64,000 nt of DNA from Paenibacillus plantarum (GCF_013141695.1 NZ_WHNY01000074.1:186001-250000), one strand, 5' to 3'. Positions 51,662 to 61,753 are shown, counted from the stretch's first letter. Made by a program: numbers and translations. Notes: generated from the sequence alone by a model not told the origin.

Positions 51662-52480
51662 TTAAGCTTCATGTTGTAAGTCGTGTTCCACTTCTTTTTT
51701 GATTTTATTCGGCATCATTTTCGGCTTGCCTGTGAACCACTTCGTATACAGGTCTTCGTAGGTGCCATCTTTGGATACGGATTGGAGCGCCTCGTTGATT
51801 CTTCCGAGGTACTTGTTTTTCTTTTTAGCAAGAATAGCTAGACTTTCTTTATTGAACGGCTCTCCTGCTATCTTTACGGACCCTTGCGCTGTGTTTTTCA
51901 TATAATCCTGGGCATTGCGTTCCTCCACGATAACTGCGTCTGCTTTATGATTTTTTAACTCCTCATAGGCATCGGAGATTTTTGAAAAGCCGTGGATTTT
52001 CGCTCCTTGAATTTCACTCGCATAATAAAATCCCGGTGATCCATTTTCGGTTGCTATCGCTTTTTGGACCAAATCGTCTTTGCCTTTGATCGTCCCGTTC
52101 TCCGAAGCAGTAAGAATCACTAAGTTTGTTTGAAAATAAGGATCGGAATACTCAAGATCATTACTTCGTGCATCTGTAATTGTCTTCCCCGCAATGGCCA
52201 AATCAATAGCACCAGACTTCAACCCTTTATTCAATTCACCCATTTCCATAGGAACCAACTCGTAGGTAAGCTTCGACTTTTTGGCGAGTGCTTGCCATAA
52301 ATCCACCTCAAAGCCTTTCTTCTCGCCACCATCTGTATACGTATAGGGGCGGAAATTTTCCTCGATGCCGACTTTGACTGTTTTATTCTGCGTACATCCA
52401 GAAGCTATCATGGCAATCAACAGGGTGATCGAGAGGATAATTCCTCGTTTACTTCTAAAGCCTTCATTCATTGCATCCAT
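51662..52480 (-). CDS. Family-3 amino-acid-type substrate-binding lipoprotein
   Basis: 272 residues. Lipobox MIASGCTQN, then the family-3 solute-binding fold: KVGIEENFRPYTYTDGGEKK, GFEVDLWQALAKKSKL, GAIDLAIAGKTITDARSNDL, FSDPYF as YSDPYFQTNL. It probably binds a polar amino acid outside the cell. No permease or ATPase is adjacent, so it is an orphan. AGGAGG is 2 nt from the first ATG and 11 nt from one three codons later, so either start is possible. Confidence 0.85.
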   Translation of the reverse strand: MDAMNEGFRSKRGIILSITLLIAMIASGCTQNKTVKVGIEENFRPYTYTDGGEKKGFEVDLWQALAKKSKLTYELVPMEMGELNKGLKSGAIDLAIAGKTITDARSNDLEYSDPYFQTNLVILTASENGTIKGKDDLVQKAIATENGSPGFYYASEIQGAKIHGFSKISDAYEELKNHKADAVIVEERNAQDYMKNTAQGSVKIAGEPFNKESLAILAKKKNKYLGRINEALQSVSKDGTYEDLYTKWFTGKPKMMPNKIKKEVEHDLQHEA

Positions 52481-52552
52481 ACCCTCCTCATTCGGTAAAC
52501 ATAGGTATTATTTGTAAATGTTTGGAGGGTTATGCAGGCGAGCAAGTTAAAA

Positions 52553-52588
52553 AAACCAGTCAACCCCCTACGTTAGGGTTAACTGGTT
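52553..52588 (-). terminator. Intrinsic terminator after the GH16 gene
   Basis: AAACCAGTTAACCC/GGGTTGACTGGTTT 14-bp stem with one G-U pair and a T-run on the minus strand. Confidence 0.85.
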
Positions 52589-52620
52589 TCTTGCAGACTT
52601 AATGTACGATTAACTCGATA

Positions 52621-53898
52621 TTAACTAGCAGGTTCAAAGGTCCATTGGCTGGTCCAATACGTTGTAGGAACAGTTCCATACTGCACCAAGCCCGTGCTAT
52701 TCTCCGTGTGCATATAGGTGCCTTTCCAACGATTTTTCATTCGAGTATAGCCCGAGACAATTTCTTCTGTCCATTGTGAACTCCAATATGTCGCTGGCAC
52801 AGTGCCATACTGAACATTTCCGTTCAAATTCTCCAAATGCATGTATTGGCCAGTCGATCTATTTTTATATCGGGTATAGCCCTCCGTCGTTTCTTTGGAC
52901 CACTGGGAGCTATAATCTGTAGCTGGTACATTGCCGTATTCTACGTTCCCCGTGAGATTATTCGTATGCATATATAGGCCAGTTTGATGATTTTTGATGC
53001 GATAATACGGCGTTGGATAGCCGCCATTCTTCTTCCATACACGGACATAATCTACACTCCATGTTTTTGGCCACACATTATTATGAACACCTGAACCCGC
53101 GTCAGTATAAATCCCCAAAATCATCCCCATCGGCATGTTAGGCGCATCATTGATCGTTTTGTACAGCTGGTTATCGTAGTAGAAGTTAAGCTGTGTAGGA
53201 GTCCATTCCATCCCATAGATATGATACTCGGTAGACTGATCGCCGCTAGGAACCGGATCTTCATAGGAGACCCAGTTACCTAGAAAATTAGGATCCCCCC
53301 AGCCATATCCAGCGATCCGCCACGTATTCGGTTTCGAGAAGAATGTCTCGACAATATCAATTTCGGGATTGGCCGAAGCGCTGCTAGTATCCTGCGTCCC
53401 CACCATCCACCAAGCTTGATGTCCGCCGCCGCCGACATTGGCATTTTTGGCTCTCATTTCAAAATAGCCATACATCGTGCTATATCCGTTAAAATCAGCT
53501 TCATGATGATTATTCGGCATCGATCCGTTGAATTTATGCCAGTTGTCCTTCTCATACGTCTGGATACTGGATATTTTCACCGTAGAATCATAAGTCGGGT
53601 TCCATGCTGGTGTATCTGCATCAATGCGTTCTTGCAAGGCCCCGTTTGCAATCGTGTACCGCGCCTTAGCCCCTAATTCCCGATCAGCCGGCGTTGTCCA
53701 GTGAGGAAGATAGTACGGAAGCCATTTATTTGTATCCAAAGTCGTTCCATCAAACTCTTCCTGGAAATCAAGGGTGTAACCTGTTTTGGTAATGGGGTTA
53801 GCAGGGTAATCAGCAGCAGATACACCAATTGGCATTAACGTCGTTAACAGAACAACAAGCATCATACACAGGCTAATCACTTTGGTTTTCATCGTCAT
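52621..53898 (-). CDS. Secreted GH16 beta-glucanase with three C-terminal ricin-like repeats
   Basis: 425 residues. Signal peptide ~1-29 (MPIGVSAA). GH16 domain ~40-290 with the catalytic stretch ANPEIDIVETFF, Glu179, Asp181 and Glu184, the ExDxxE form of laminarinases and related beta-1,3-glucanases. The last ~130 residues are three ~43-residue copies (TGLYMHTNNLTGNVEYGNVP, TGQYMHLENLNGNVQYGTVP, KGTYMHTENSTGLVQYGTVP) ending in SSQW/TSQW, a likely beta-trefoil sugar-binding module. AAGGG 7 nt before the ATG at 53898 sets the start. Monocistronic, own promoter. Confidence 0.9.
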   Translation of the reverse strand: MTMKTKVISLCMMLVVLLTTLMPIGVSAADYPANPITKTGYTLDFQEEFDGTTLDTNKWLPYYLPHWTTPADRELGAKARYTIANGALQERIDADTPAWNPTYDSTVKISSIQTYEKDNWHKFNGSMPNNHHEADFNGYSTMYGYFEMRAKNANVGGGGHQAWWMVGTQDTSSASANPEIDIVETFFSKPNTWRIAGYGWGDPNFLGNWVSYEDPVPSGDQSTEYHIYGMEWTPTQLNFYYDNQLYKTINDAPNMPMGMILGIYTDAGSGVHNNVWPKTWSVDYVRVWKKNGGYPTPYYRIKNHQTGLYMHTNNLTGNVEYGNVPATDYSSQWSKETTEGYTRYKNRSTGQYMHLENLNGNVQYGTVPATYWSSQWTEEIVSGYTRMKNRWKGTYMHTENSTGLVQYGTVPTTYWTSQWTFEPAS

Positions 53899-53986
53899 CA
53901 CAATTCCCTTCTTCATCCAATTGTTGGTAGAACACAATTCAATCTCTCGCTGCCCTCCTCCTAAGTCAGAGTAACCGCTTGCATTT

Positions 53987-54015
53987 ATAATTATATAGGG
54001 ATTCTTTTCAGTCAA
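53987..54015 (-). promoter_or_regulatory. Putative promoter of the GH16 gene
   Basis: Minus-strand TTGACT (54010-54015), 17-nt spacer, AATTAT (53987-53992); an overlapping TATAAT is at 53990-53995 with only a 14-nt spacer. It lies downstream of the beta-helix operon terminator. Confidence 0.4.
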
Positions 54016-54069
54016 AATATCTAAGATTCTTTGGATTCCTACGATGATTCGGTCTTTCTTTCCATATAA

Positions 54070-54092
54070 AAGACCTAGCCAGCGGCTAGGTC
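54070..54092 (-). terminator. Intrinsic terminator of the beta-helix enzyme operon
   Basis: Perfect GACCTAGCC/GGCTAGGTC 9-bp stem with a 3-nt loop, then TTTTAT on the minus strand, 25 bp past the stop. Confidence 0.85.
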
Positions 54093-54116
54093 CTCTATAT
54101 ATATTTTGTGGCTTTT

Positions 54117-56036
54117 CTACCGTATCGATATACGTAATTCGTCTTCATCTGCCCCGAAACGAACATTAGATACATGCTCCTGCACGTCCATATGCCCAGA
54201 ACTGATATCTGTAACCAGCATGTCTTGTCTTTGATAATTTTTAAAATAAATATCCTTGACATAAGAATCCTGATTTACACCCTTTAATAAAGCCCTCTGT
54301 TCTCCACTACCCTGATAGGTGACCTTATCCAGCGTAATATTTTGGATGATTCCCCCGTCTTGATCTCCTGGAAATCGTTCATCCGTTCGGAATTGAAACA
54401 CGGCAGCTTTATAGGGATCTCTAAACGCATCTATTCTTATATCTTTAAATAAGATATTTCGAATATCATTGCCCCCATTTGCCCATAATTTCAACACACC
54501 CGTAAATTTATCGAGGATATATACCCCTTGCTGATTCAATACATCGATATTTTGGAACGTTAAATCTGATATGTGGGCATCTGGTACACTTCCCAGACCT
54601 ATGAGAATGGTATGCGCATCATCCCCCCACAGCACGCTATTTTTCACCGTATTATTAGAGGTTGGACCATAATGATACATCACAATATCATCATCAGGTG
54701 TTCGAATAAATACACCTGTAATGAGACCGTCGTTCGATCCACTGAAATGAATCCCATCCGCATTTACTTCATAGGCGATAATATGAATATTTTGAACAAC
54801 GGGCCTTGTAGCAAAATTCATTACCACGGCCCACATGGTTGGATCAATAATGGTAATGCCTTCGACTCGATTATCACTGCCGCCGCTTAACCAAATCGCG
54901 CCCGTCCTGCCTTCCCCCGGAGTTGGATTGATATGCTGCAATTGACTGCCATCGAGAATTCCACGGCCCCTTATGGTCACATGATCCACTTCGTCAGAAG
55001 ATATCGATCCGTAACAAACAGCGCCAGGTGCCATATACACCGTCGTATGATGTTGGGAAATAAAGAACGACTCACCCGAATGCCAGTTCCCATAATTGGA
55101 ACTTGTTCCGTAACGAGTATGCTCATTCCCATCAACAGCATGGACATAGCTAGGCATGGCTCCCGCAATTGCGCGATTCAATGACAGATTCGTAGTCCCC
55201 CCCGCTTCATAAACGTTAAACTCGCCAATTGAATTACTGAACACCCAGCCTGAATCAACATTGCTTCCTAGAAGCATGAGCCGCACATATCTAGCCTCTC
55301 TTGGGCTAAAAGAATTTGTTATATATCCCTCAAGTGTATTACCGGTACCATCATAGACAAGGGTATACGGATCATTAGCCTCCACTTTCGTTTCCACAAG
55401 GTACTTATTCGGGTAGGAGATAGGGTCCATGCCTAATCCTTGTATCTTTAATACTGTCTGCCCGAGATCAATCCGATCAATCGCATACACACCTCCAAGA
55501 TCAACCTCTACCCAAGAACCTTTCGGTAAGGTATGCAGGCCGGGTTTAAAGTAATACGTGTCTTTCCCCTCAGGCAATTGCAAAGGAATTGCATCCCCTG
55601 GATGAATGAGGTGAACATTCGGCGCACTTTCAGAAGGCACATCCGTTTCTAAAGGATTGGTTAAGATATGCAGGTCTTCCGTGTTCCAACTATCGTTGAT
55701 GCGAATGACGATTTTACGTGGAGAATCCTCGTCCTGTGTGGTTGAGAACGTGAGGGTATTTCCCATTTGCGCTGCATCAATGTCATATGAACTTGGCCTG
55801 ATATCATAGCAATTCATCGTTCCACCATGATAGGTGACTTTGATGTCTATGGTACCGGCAAAATCGAAAATCACCATGGAAGAATCAAATTTTGTTCCAT
55901 CCTGATGACCTAAAATAACATTGTAAACGAATATATCGGTCCATTCCGACCCATTCGAAGGCTTAATTTGAACTGTGAAGGTAGGATTCATTGCTATTCC
56001 TGCCGGCGGGGACCATGTATGAATGGTATTAGACAT
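54117..56036 (-). CDS. Beta-helix polysaccharide hydrolase paralog without signal peptide
   Basis: 639 residues, starting SNTIHTWSPPAGIAMNPTFT: no signal, although its paralog next door has one. Domains: beta-sandwich (~1-125), F5/8-type C (discoidin-like) sugar-binding region (~145-280), right-handed parallel beta-helix (~300-620) with NADGIHFSGSNDGLITGVF, TPDDDIVMYHYGP and LWGDDAHTILIGLG, where paired Asp residues are candidate catalysts. It looks related to GH28/GH49-type enzymes. AGGAGG sits 6 nt before the ATG, so the start is real. It is probably cytoplasmic, unless it leaves by another route. Confidence 0.75.
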   Translation of the reverse strand: MSNTIHTWSPPAGIAMNPTFTVQIKPSNGSEWTDIFVYNVILGHQDGTKFDSSMVIFDFAGTIDIKVTYHGGTMNCYDIRPSSYDIDAAQMGNTLTFSTTQDEDSPRKIVIRINDSWNTEDLHILTNPLETDVPSESAPNVHLIHPGDAIPLQLPEGKDTYYFKPGLHTLPKGSWVEVDLGGVYAIDRIDLGQTVLKIQGLGMDPISYPNKYLVETKVEANDPYTLVYDGTGNTLEGYITNSFSPREARYVRLMLLGSNVDSGWVFSNSIGEFNVYEAGGTTNLSLNRAIAGAMPSYVHAVDGNEHTRYGTSSNYGNWHSGESFFISQHHTTVYMAPGAVCYGSISSDEVDHVTIRGRGILDGSQLQHINPTPGEGRTGAIWLSGGSDNRVEGITIIDPTMWAVVMNFATRPVVQNIHIIAYEVNADGIHFSGSNDGLITGVFIRTPDDDIVMYHYGPTSNNTVKNSVLWGDDAHTILIGLGSVPDAHISDLTFQNIDVLNQQGVYILDKFTGVLKLWANGGNDIRNILFKDIRIDAFRDPYKAAVFQFRTDERFPGDQDGGIIQNITLDKVTYQGSGEQRALLKGVNQDSYVKDIYFKNYQRQDMLVTDISSGHMDVQEHVSNVRFGADEDELRISIR

Positions 56037-56076
56037 TTTTCCTCCTGTGAAACCTGAATATGATTACAGCTTTTTG

Positions 56077-59000
56077 CTAATTCGTAATAATTACATTGTC
56101 AAAATAATAGATTCCGCCTGTAGGAGCTTCAGACGATACGAAACCTACTTTGCCTATATCATGGGTAGCCGTCTCCAGTGATTTAGTCGCATTAATCAGC
56201 ACATTATCGACGTACAAGTCGAAAGTATCCGTAATCGTATTGATAACTAGTTTCACATCGTACCATTGATTGATGTTGTAAGGCTTTAACGCTGTCCAGA
56301 CATTCCCATTGTTGCTGTATATGTTCCCTCCGCTATCGAAGCCAACTTGGGTAAGTTCAGCTCCTGCAGAGTTGTATATCGCAAGAGATCTCCAATTGGT
56401 TTTGTTGGCTATATTCATTTTGGCCTGAACCGTTACGATACCAGACATTGCACCTATGGTCTTATACGAATTGACGATGCTGCTCGTCGTCTTGAGCATC
56501 TTCACACTTTTATCCGTCGAACTCGGTACGGCTTGGACAGTGGTTCCCGATGTGCTCGTCCACCCGCTTGGCGCGTTCCCAATCGTATCCGAGTTGAAAT
56601 CACTGTCAACAATCGTATGCAGGTAAGATACCTTTACTTGATCAAAATAATACGTGCCTGCAGCAGCTTCACCGGAAGTAAACATGACACTGGCCACATT
56701 GGCTGTTGCAACTTCAAGTGACTGATTGGCTGCTTTGAGAACACCGTCCATATAGAGGTTATATTGGTCTGTTGCGGTATTGATCTCAACCTTAATGTCG
56801 TACCATTGATTGGTAGTGTAAGGCATAAAAGCCGTCCAAACCGAACCGTTATTACTGTAGATGCTGCCTGCCGAATCAAAGCCGACCTGCATCAGCTCAG
56901 TACCTGAGGCATTCAGTATAGCCAACGATTTCCAGTTGGTTTTATCGACGATTTTCATTTTGGTCTGCACAGTCACGATACCGGATGTCGGGGGTAGGGA
57001 TTTGGAACTGCTTATGGCAGCGCTTGTCGTCTTGCTTACACGTACACTTTGGTCGCTTGCGCTTGGATCTGGCTGAACCGTTATTCCTGGGCTGCTCGTC
57101 CAACCTGCTGGAGCACTTCCAGTCGCATCGCTATTGAAATTGGCTGCATACGAATAGTTCACATTCGAAACATTCCCCGCACTCGTGATGTTGCCTGATG
57201 CTTGATCCGTAACCAGACTCCCATTTCTCGTATAGTTGTTGATATAAATATCTTTGACATCATTCGTGCTGCTTGCACCAGACAAAAGCGATGTCAATTC
57301 CCCGCTCCCCTTATAGGTGATATTATCCATGGTGACGTTGGATATTCGGCCATTGCCTTCTCCCGCAAACCGTTCATCGGTGCGGAACTGAAATACGACG
57401 GATTTAGCAGGATCTCGGAAGGCTTCTATGCGAATGTCTTTAAATATGACATTTTTAATTTCATTGCCCCCATTAGGCCACAGCTTCATGACACCGTTAA
57501 ATTTCGTAATATCCACTACCCCTTGTTGGGCAAGGACATCCAAATTTTGAAAAGTTAAATCCGTGATATTGGCATTAGGTTCCGTTCCCAAACCGATGAG
57601 AAGGGTATGTGCATCATCTCCCCACAGAACGCTATTCTGAACGGTATTCAATGAGGTCGGACCGTAGTGGTACATGACAATATTATCATCTGGCGTTCTT
57701 ACAAATGAACCCGTAACCAGCCCGTTCTTACTGCCGGAAAAATGGATGCCATCCGCATTCGCCACATAAGTGATAATGTTAACGTTTCTTACGGTAGGCC
57801 TTGTTGAGAAATTCATAACGACCGTCCACATGCAGGCGTCTTGAATGGTAATGCCTTCGATGGTATTGTCACTTCCATTATTGAGCCATATAGCCCCTGT
57901 TCTTCCTTCTCCAGGACTTGGATTTGCATGCTGCAACAAGCTGCCATCCAATATGCCACGGCCTTTAATGGTCACGTTACTAACGCCGTCTGATGAAATG
58001 GATCCATGTACAACTGCACCCGGCTGCAAATAAACCGTCGTATTATTTTTGGAAATATAAAACGACTCGCCGGGGTGCCAGTTTCCATATCCATTTTTGG
58101 AGCCAAATTGAGTCGTTGAATTGCCGTCAAATAATTGCGTATAACTGGGGAAAGCTCCGGCAACCCCATGATTTAAAGCTAGATTCGTGGTGCCGCCAGC
58201 TTGAATAACCTTAAATTCGGTCACGGTATTGCTAAATAAATATCCTGAAGCCACGTTGCTTCCCAGCAGCCTCAGTCTCACATATCTCGCATTCTTGGCC
58301 GAAAAGCTCTTGGTTATAGACCCCAGAAGGCTGTTGCTTGTCCCATCATAGAGCATCGTGTATGCGTCGCCCGCATTTACTTTCGATTCGACGATAAACT
58401 TATTCGGATACGCAGGGCCATTCGTATATAAAGGCGCCTGCTCAAGTCCGATCTTGTCGATCGCATACACAGCGCCAAGATCAACCTCTGCCCACGAACC
58501 CTTGGGCAGCGTATGTTCACCCGCTTTGAAATAATACGTATCTTTGCCGGCAGGCAGCTCCAGTGGGATGGCATCTCCCGGATTAATCAGATACACATTG
58601 GAAGCCGCCTGCGATGGAGCATTGGTCTCAAGCGGATTCGTTAGGATATGCAGGACGTCTGTATCCCAACTGTCATTGATACGCACCACGATTTTACGTG
58701 GCGAAAGATTGTCCTGTACCGTGGAAAAGGTGAGCGTATTCCCCGTCTGGACGGCCTGAATGCTATACGAAGACGGCGTAATGTTATAGGAACTGATTGT
58801 TCCGGCATTGTATGTTACTTTCACGTCTAATGAGCCAGAAAAATCAACATTCACATAAGATGAATCGAAATTTGTGCCGTCTTGATGACCTACTTTTACG
58901 TTGTATTCGTATAGATCCATCCAGGTTGCCTCATCCGATGGTTTCACCTGAACCGTGAATGTAGGATTCGCTGCAGTACCTGTAGGAGGGGACCATACAT

Positions 59001-59109
59001 TGACTACATTTGCACCTGCTGCCTTCGCATGTATCCCGCCTATGAAACCTAACATAGCAACCAAGCTAAAAAGGAATAAGAACAACGAATATCGTTTCAT
59101 CATGAACAT
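56077..59109 (-). CDS. Secreted multidomain beta-helix polysaccharide hydrolase
   Basis: 1010 residues. Signal peptide ~1-30 (LGFIGGIHAKAAGA), a beta-sandwich (~33-160), a discoidin-like region (~185-310) and a beta-helix (~330-655) with NADGIHFSGSKNGLVTGSF, TPDDNIVMYHYGP and LWGDDAHTLLIGLG. Two ~165-residue C-terminal repeats follow, each starting NSD(A/T)(T/I)G(S/N)AP(A/S)GWTS and ending YYFD: concanavalin-like, probably glycan binding. GGGGG precedes the ATG by 8 nt. It matches the 639-residue neighbour almost throughout its first ~655 residues. It should act outside the cell on a polysaccharide imported by the Lpl-type system. Confidence 0.85.
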   Translation of the reverse strand: MFMMKRYSLFLFLFSLVAMLGFIGGIHAKAAGANVVNVWSPPTGTAANPTFTVQVKPSDEATWMDLYEYNVKVGHQDGTNFDSSYVNVDFSGSLDVKVTYNAGTISSYNITPSSYSIQAVQTGNTLTFSTVQDNLSPRKIVVRINDSWDTDVLHILTNPLETNAPSQAASNVYLINPGDAIPLELPAGKDTYYFKAGEHTLPKGSWAEVDLGAVYAIDKIGLEQAPLYTNGPAYPNKFIVESKVNAGDAYTMLYDGTSNSLLGSITKSFSAKNARYVRLRLLGSNVASGYLFSNTVTEFKVIQAGGTTNLALNHGVAGAFPSYTQLFDGNSTTQFGSKNGYGNWHPGESFYISKNNTTVYLQPGAVVHGSISSDGVSNVTIKGRGILDGSLLQHANPSPGEGRTGAIWLNNGSDNTIEGITIQDACMWTVVMNFSTRPTVRNVNIITYVANADGIHFSGSKNGLVTGSFVRTPDDNIVMYHYGPTSLNTVQNSVLWGDDAHTLLIGLGTEPNANITDLTFQNLDVLAQQGVVDITKFNGVMKLWPNGGNEIKNVIFKDIRIEAFRDPAKSVVFQFRTDERFAGEGNGRISNVTMDNITYKGSGELTSLLSGASSTNDVKDIYINNYTRNGSLVTDQASGNITSAGNVSNVNYSYAANFNSDATGSAPAGWTSSPGITVQPDPSASDQSVRVSKTTSAAISSSKSLPPTSGIVTVQTKMKIVDKTNWKSLAILNASGTELMQVGFDSAGSIYSNNGSVWTAFMPYTTNQWYDIKVEINTATDQYNLYMDGVLKAANQSLEVATANVASVMFTSGEAAAGTYYFDQVKVSYLHTIVDSDFNSDTIGNAPSGWTSTSGTTVQAVPSSTDKSVKMLKTTSSIVNSYKTIGAMSGIVTVQAKMNIANKTNWRSLAIYNSAGAELTQVGFDSGGNIYSNNGNVWTALKPYNINQWYDVKLVINTITDTFDLYVDNVLINATKSLETATHDIGKVGFVSSEAPTGGIYYFDNVIITN

Positions 59110-59204
59110 AACAATTTCCCCCGTTTCGAATTATCGCACAGAGCGCAATGTAGAAGGCATGATAAGCAGGGAACCTATCGGATAGGCCCCCCATAAACAA
59201 GTCG

Positions 59205-60725
59205 TTACTTTTTAGTAGTCGTGCTCCATTCATTTAATTGTTTTTGTTTCTCGGCAATAATTTTGTCAATGCCTGCGCTTTTCAGTGCAGCCACCATTTT
59301 GGGAATATAGACATCCGGGTCCACGGAGCCAGACATAATGGCTTGTTGGTACTGCTTGAGCACGCTGTTGCTAGCAGCCACTTCCTGAGTTAAAGATTCG
59401 GAATTCCAAGCAAAACCAAGTGCAGGTGATTTGTCAGCTGTTTCGTTGAATGTTTTGAATTTCTCCCATTTCTTCGGGTCTTCATTTGGGAATAAATACG
59501 TTAACATCTGATTTCCCCACATCCAAGGCTCGTTCTTATAACCGACGGATGCCGCATCAACACCTGCAGGGAAATCAATCGTAGTTTCATCCTTTTTCAC
59601 ATAATGAGTTCCTTCCACACCGAAATCAAACAGATTAAGCAGCGTTTTATCGCCATAGAGCATGTTCAAGAACATCATAGCCCGGTTAGGATCTTTCGAA
59701 GTCTTGGGAATGGCCGTCATAATCCCGGTCGTGTTCAACGTAATCGGGGTGTTTACCATTTCTTTCTGAACGACCTTAACTCCCCAGGCTGAGGACATTT
59801 CAGCGTCTTTCCCAGGCTTCAGCTCCGAATACATCGCGAATGCCTTTCCTGCTTGCATGGCGCCAAAGTCTTTGACCGTGGCCGCATCCAGATTCATATA
59901 TTTCGCCTGATACCATTTACGCGCCAGCTTCGCATAATCCATGAATACTTTCGACTCAAAGATATCGACTACTTTTAACTCCTTGCTGGAACGGTCCAAA
60001 GCACCCAAATAATCGCCAAGATTATCGAACGACGAAGAACTGATGGCAAAGTTGCTCATCTGACGCCCCTCTTGTCCGAAGAAAGGAACGATGTCAGGTT
60101 CATTGTCTTTAATCGTTTGTAGCATAGGCTCCAAATCTTCGAGCTTGTTCACCTTGCTGATATCAAATTTATATTTATCGACTAACGCCTTATTGAACAA
60201 AACACCATCTACACTGGCAAATTCTTTATTCGTAGGAAGTCCGTAGATTTTCCCGCCTATCCTTGTTCCATCCAAGAACTGCGGCTGCAAGGATTTCGTT
60301 ACATCTCCGCCGTATTTGGCAATAAGCTCATCTAGAGGTATAAATGCTCCTTTAGCAACGTTCTGAGAATAACCAAGGCCGCCAGCCGTCATCATCACGT
60401 CCATTGGTTCACTCGTAGCAATCATCAGATTGGTTTTCTCGATCCAAGTTCCCCACTCGATCGGCTTAAGTTCAACTGTAGCGTTAATCTTGTCAGTTAA
60501 ATACGCATTCATTTTGTCTTGCACGGCCTTAAGATCCTTGGGAACTGCGCCTGTTGCGTAAACGATCGTCAACTTATACGGATCCAGTTTCGAAGAAGAA
60601 GCATTACCCTTCGTACTTTCGGATGTGCTTTGTGGTGTATTCTCCTTCGTAGCCGAAGAACTGCAGCCTGCGAGTACGGCACTTAATGTGAGAATAACCG
60701 TCGTCATTACGAATACCTTTTTCAT
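59205..60725 (-). CDS. Extracellular oligosaccharide-binding lipoprotein (LplA-type)
   Basis: About 506 residues. Lipobox VLAGCSSS, then the LplA-type family-1 fold (YKLTIVYATGAVPKDLKAV, KIYGLPTNKEFASVDGVLFN, FDFGVEGTHYVKKDETTIDF). It collects products released by the beta-helix enzymes, which lie downstream in the same operon. GGGGAG is 11 nt before the ATG at 60725. A distant paralog of the 4.9-kb binding protein. Confidence 0.92.
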   Translation of the reverse strand: MKKVFVMTTVILTLSAVLAGCSSSATKENTPQSTSESTKGNASSSKLDPYKLTIVYATGAVPKDLKAVQDKMNAYLTDKINATVELKPIEWGTWIEKTNLMIATSEPMDVMMTAGGLGYSQNVAKGAFIPLDELIAKYGGDVTKSLQPQFLDGTRIGGKIYGLPTNKEFASVDGVLFNKALVDKYKFDISKVNKLEDLEPMLQTIKDNEPDIVPFFGQEGRQMSNFAISSSSFDNLGDYLGALDRSSKELKVVDIFESKVFMDYAKLARKWYQAKYMNLDAATVKDFGAMQAGKAFAMYSELKPGKDAEMSSAWGVKVVQKEMVNTPITLNTTGIMTAIPKTSKDPNRAMMFLNMLYGDKTLLNLFDFGVEGTHYVKKDETTIDFPAGVDAASVGYKNEPWMWGNQMLTYLFPNEDPKKWEKFKTFNETADKSPALGFAWNSESLTQEVAASNSVLKQYQQAIMSGSVDPDVYIPKMVAALKSAGIDKIIAEKQKQLNEWSTTTKK

Positions 60726-60814
60726 TGTGATCAAGTCTCCCCTGAATATTGTTGTCATGCAACTAACCCTTTCCTACGTACTTAGCTGAATCACCTCCTC
60801 CATTAAATCTAGTG

Positions 60815-61741
60815 CTAGCCTTTAACCGAGCCTACAGTGAGACCTTTCACCAAATACTTCTGAAAAAAGGGATAGCAAATAAGAATAGGTCCTATACCAA
60901 TAACCGCCATTGCCATGATGATAGAATTTTGGGGCATTTCGGATATTAATTTGGCAGAATTCGCATTCTCCGTATGAGAAGACAGGAACTGAATATTCAG
61001 CAAAGCTTTTGTCAGTAAGTATTGCACACTGAAATACTTGGAATCGCTAATAAATATCAACCCGTTAAACCAATCATTCCAATAAGCCAGCGTAGTGAAC
61101 ATGCCGATCGTTGCCAGTACTGATACCGAGAGTGGGAGAACCAGTTGAAAGAAGATTCGCCATTCTCCAGCGCCATCTATACGAGCCGACTCAATCACCG
61201 AAATAGGAACAGAATTAGAGAAGAAGGTCCTCATGATCAGCACATTAAATCCATTCATAAGCAGTCCTGGGATGATGAGTGCCCACATCGTATCGCGTAA
61301 ATCGATGATTTGGGTATACACCAGATACCAAGGAACTAAACCGCCGTTTAATAAAATCGTAAAAAACACATAAAAGGATAGTATCTTTCGATACGGAAAG
61401 TCCTGACGGGACATTGGGTAAGCAACTAAGCTTGAAATAAATAAGCTGGTTAAAGTTCCCGCGATCGTAATGATAATGGTAACGCCGTAAGCTCGAAATA
61501 ATTGATGAATGTCTATAAATAAATAGCGATAAGCGGCTGTGCTCCATATTTTCGGGAAATACGTGTAGCCGCCTGTACGCAAGATACTCTCATCCGTAAA
61601 AGAAGCAATTAGCACCAGAACTATTGGAAATAAACAAAATACACACATCACTAAGAAGAAACCATGCAATAAACCACTCGACCAAGGGGACCCTTCCCGA
61701 TGCGTTCGAAACCGCTTTTGATTGACAATATTGACTTCCAT
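60815..61741 (-). CDS. Carbohydrate ABC permease (LplC/YtcP-type)
   Basis: 308 residues, six transmembrane segments; EAA loop VIESARIDGAGEWRIFFQLV and the end FFQKYLVKGLTVGSVKG, the LplC/YtcP hallmark. GAGGAGG precedes the ATG. It starts 12 nt after the stop of its partner permease. The domain order matches the 6.5-kb homolog. Confidence 0.92.
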   Translation of the reverse strand: MEVNIVNQKRFRTHREGSPWSSGLLHGFFLVMCVFCLFPIVLVLIASFTDESILRTGGYTYFPKIWSTAAYRYLFIDIHQLFRAYGVTIIITIAGTLTSLFISSLVAYPMSRQDFPYRKILSFYVFFTILLNGGLVPWYLVYTQIIDLRDTMWALIIPGLLMNGFNVLIMRTFFSNSVPISVIESARIDGAGEWRIFFQLVLPLSVSVLATIGMFTTLAYWNDWFNGLIFISDSKYFSVQYLLTKALLNIQFLSSHTENANSAKLISEMPQNSIIMAMAVIGIGPILICYPFFQKYLVKGLTVGSVKG

Positions 61742-61753
61742 ACGTATCCTCCT

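Noticed and set aside
56347..59185. Several plus-strand frames opposite the large beta-helix gene
   Set aside because: They shadow a gene whose domains, signal peptide and ribosome site are clear; the plus frames have no motifs.
59170..59200. CCTATC/GATAGG hairpin between the binding-protein and beta-helix genes
   Set aside because: The loop would be a single base and no U-run follows; more likely a chance palindrome.
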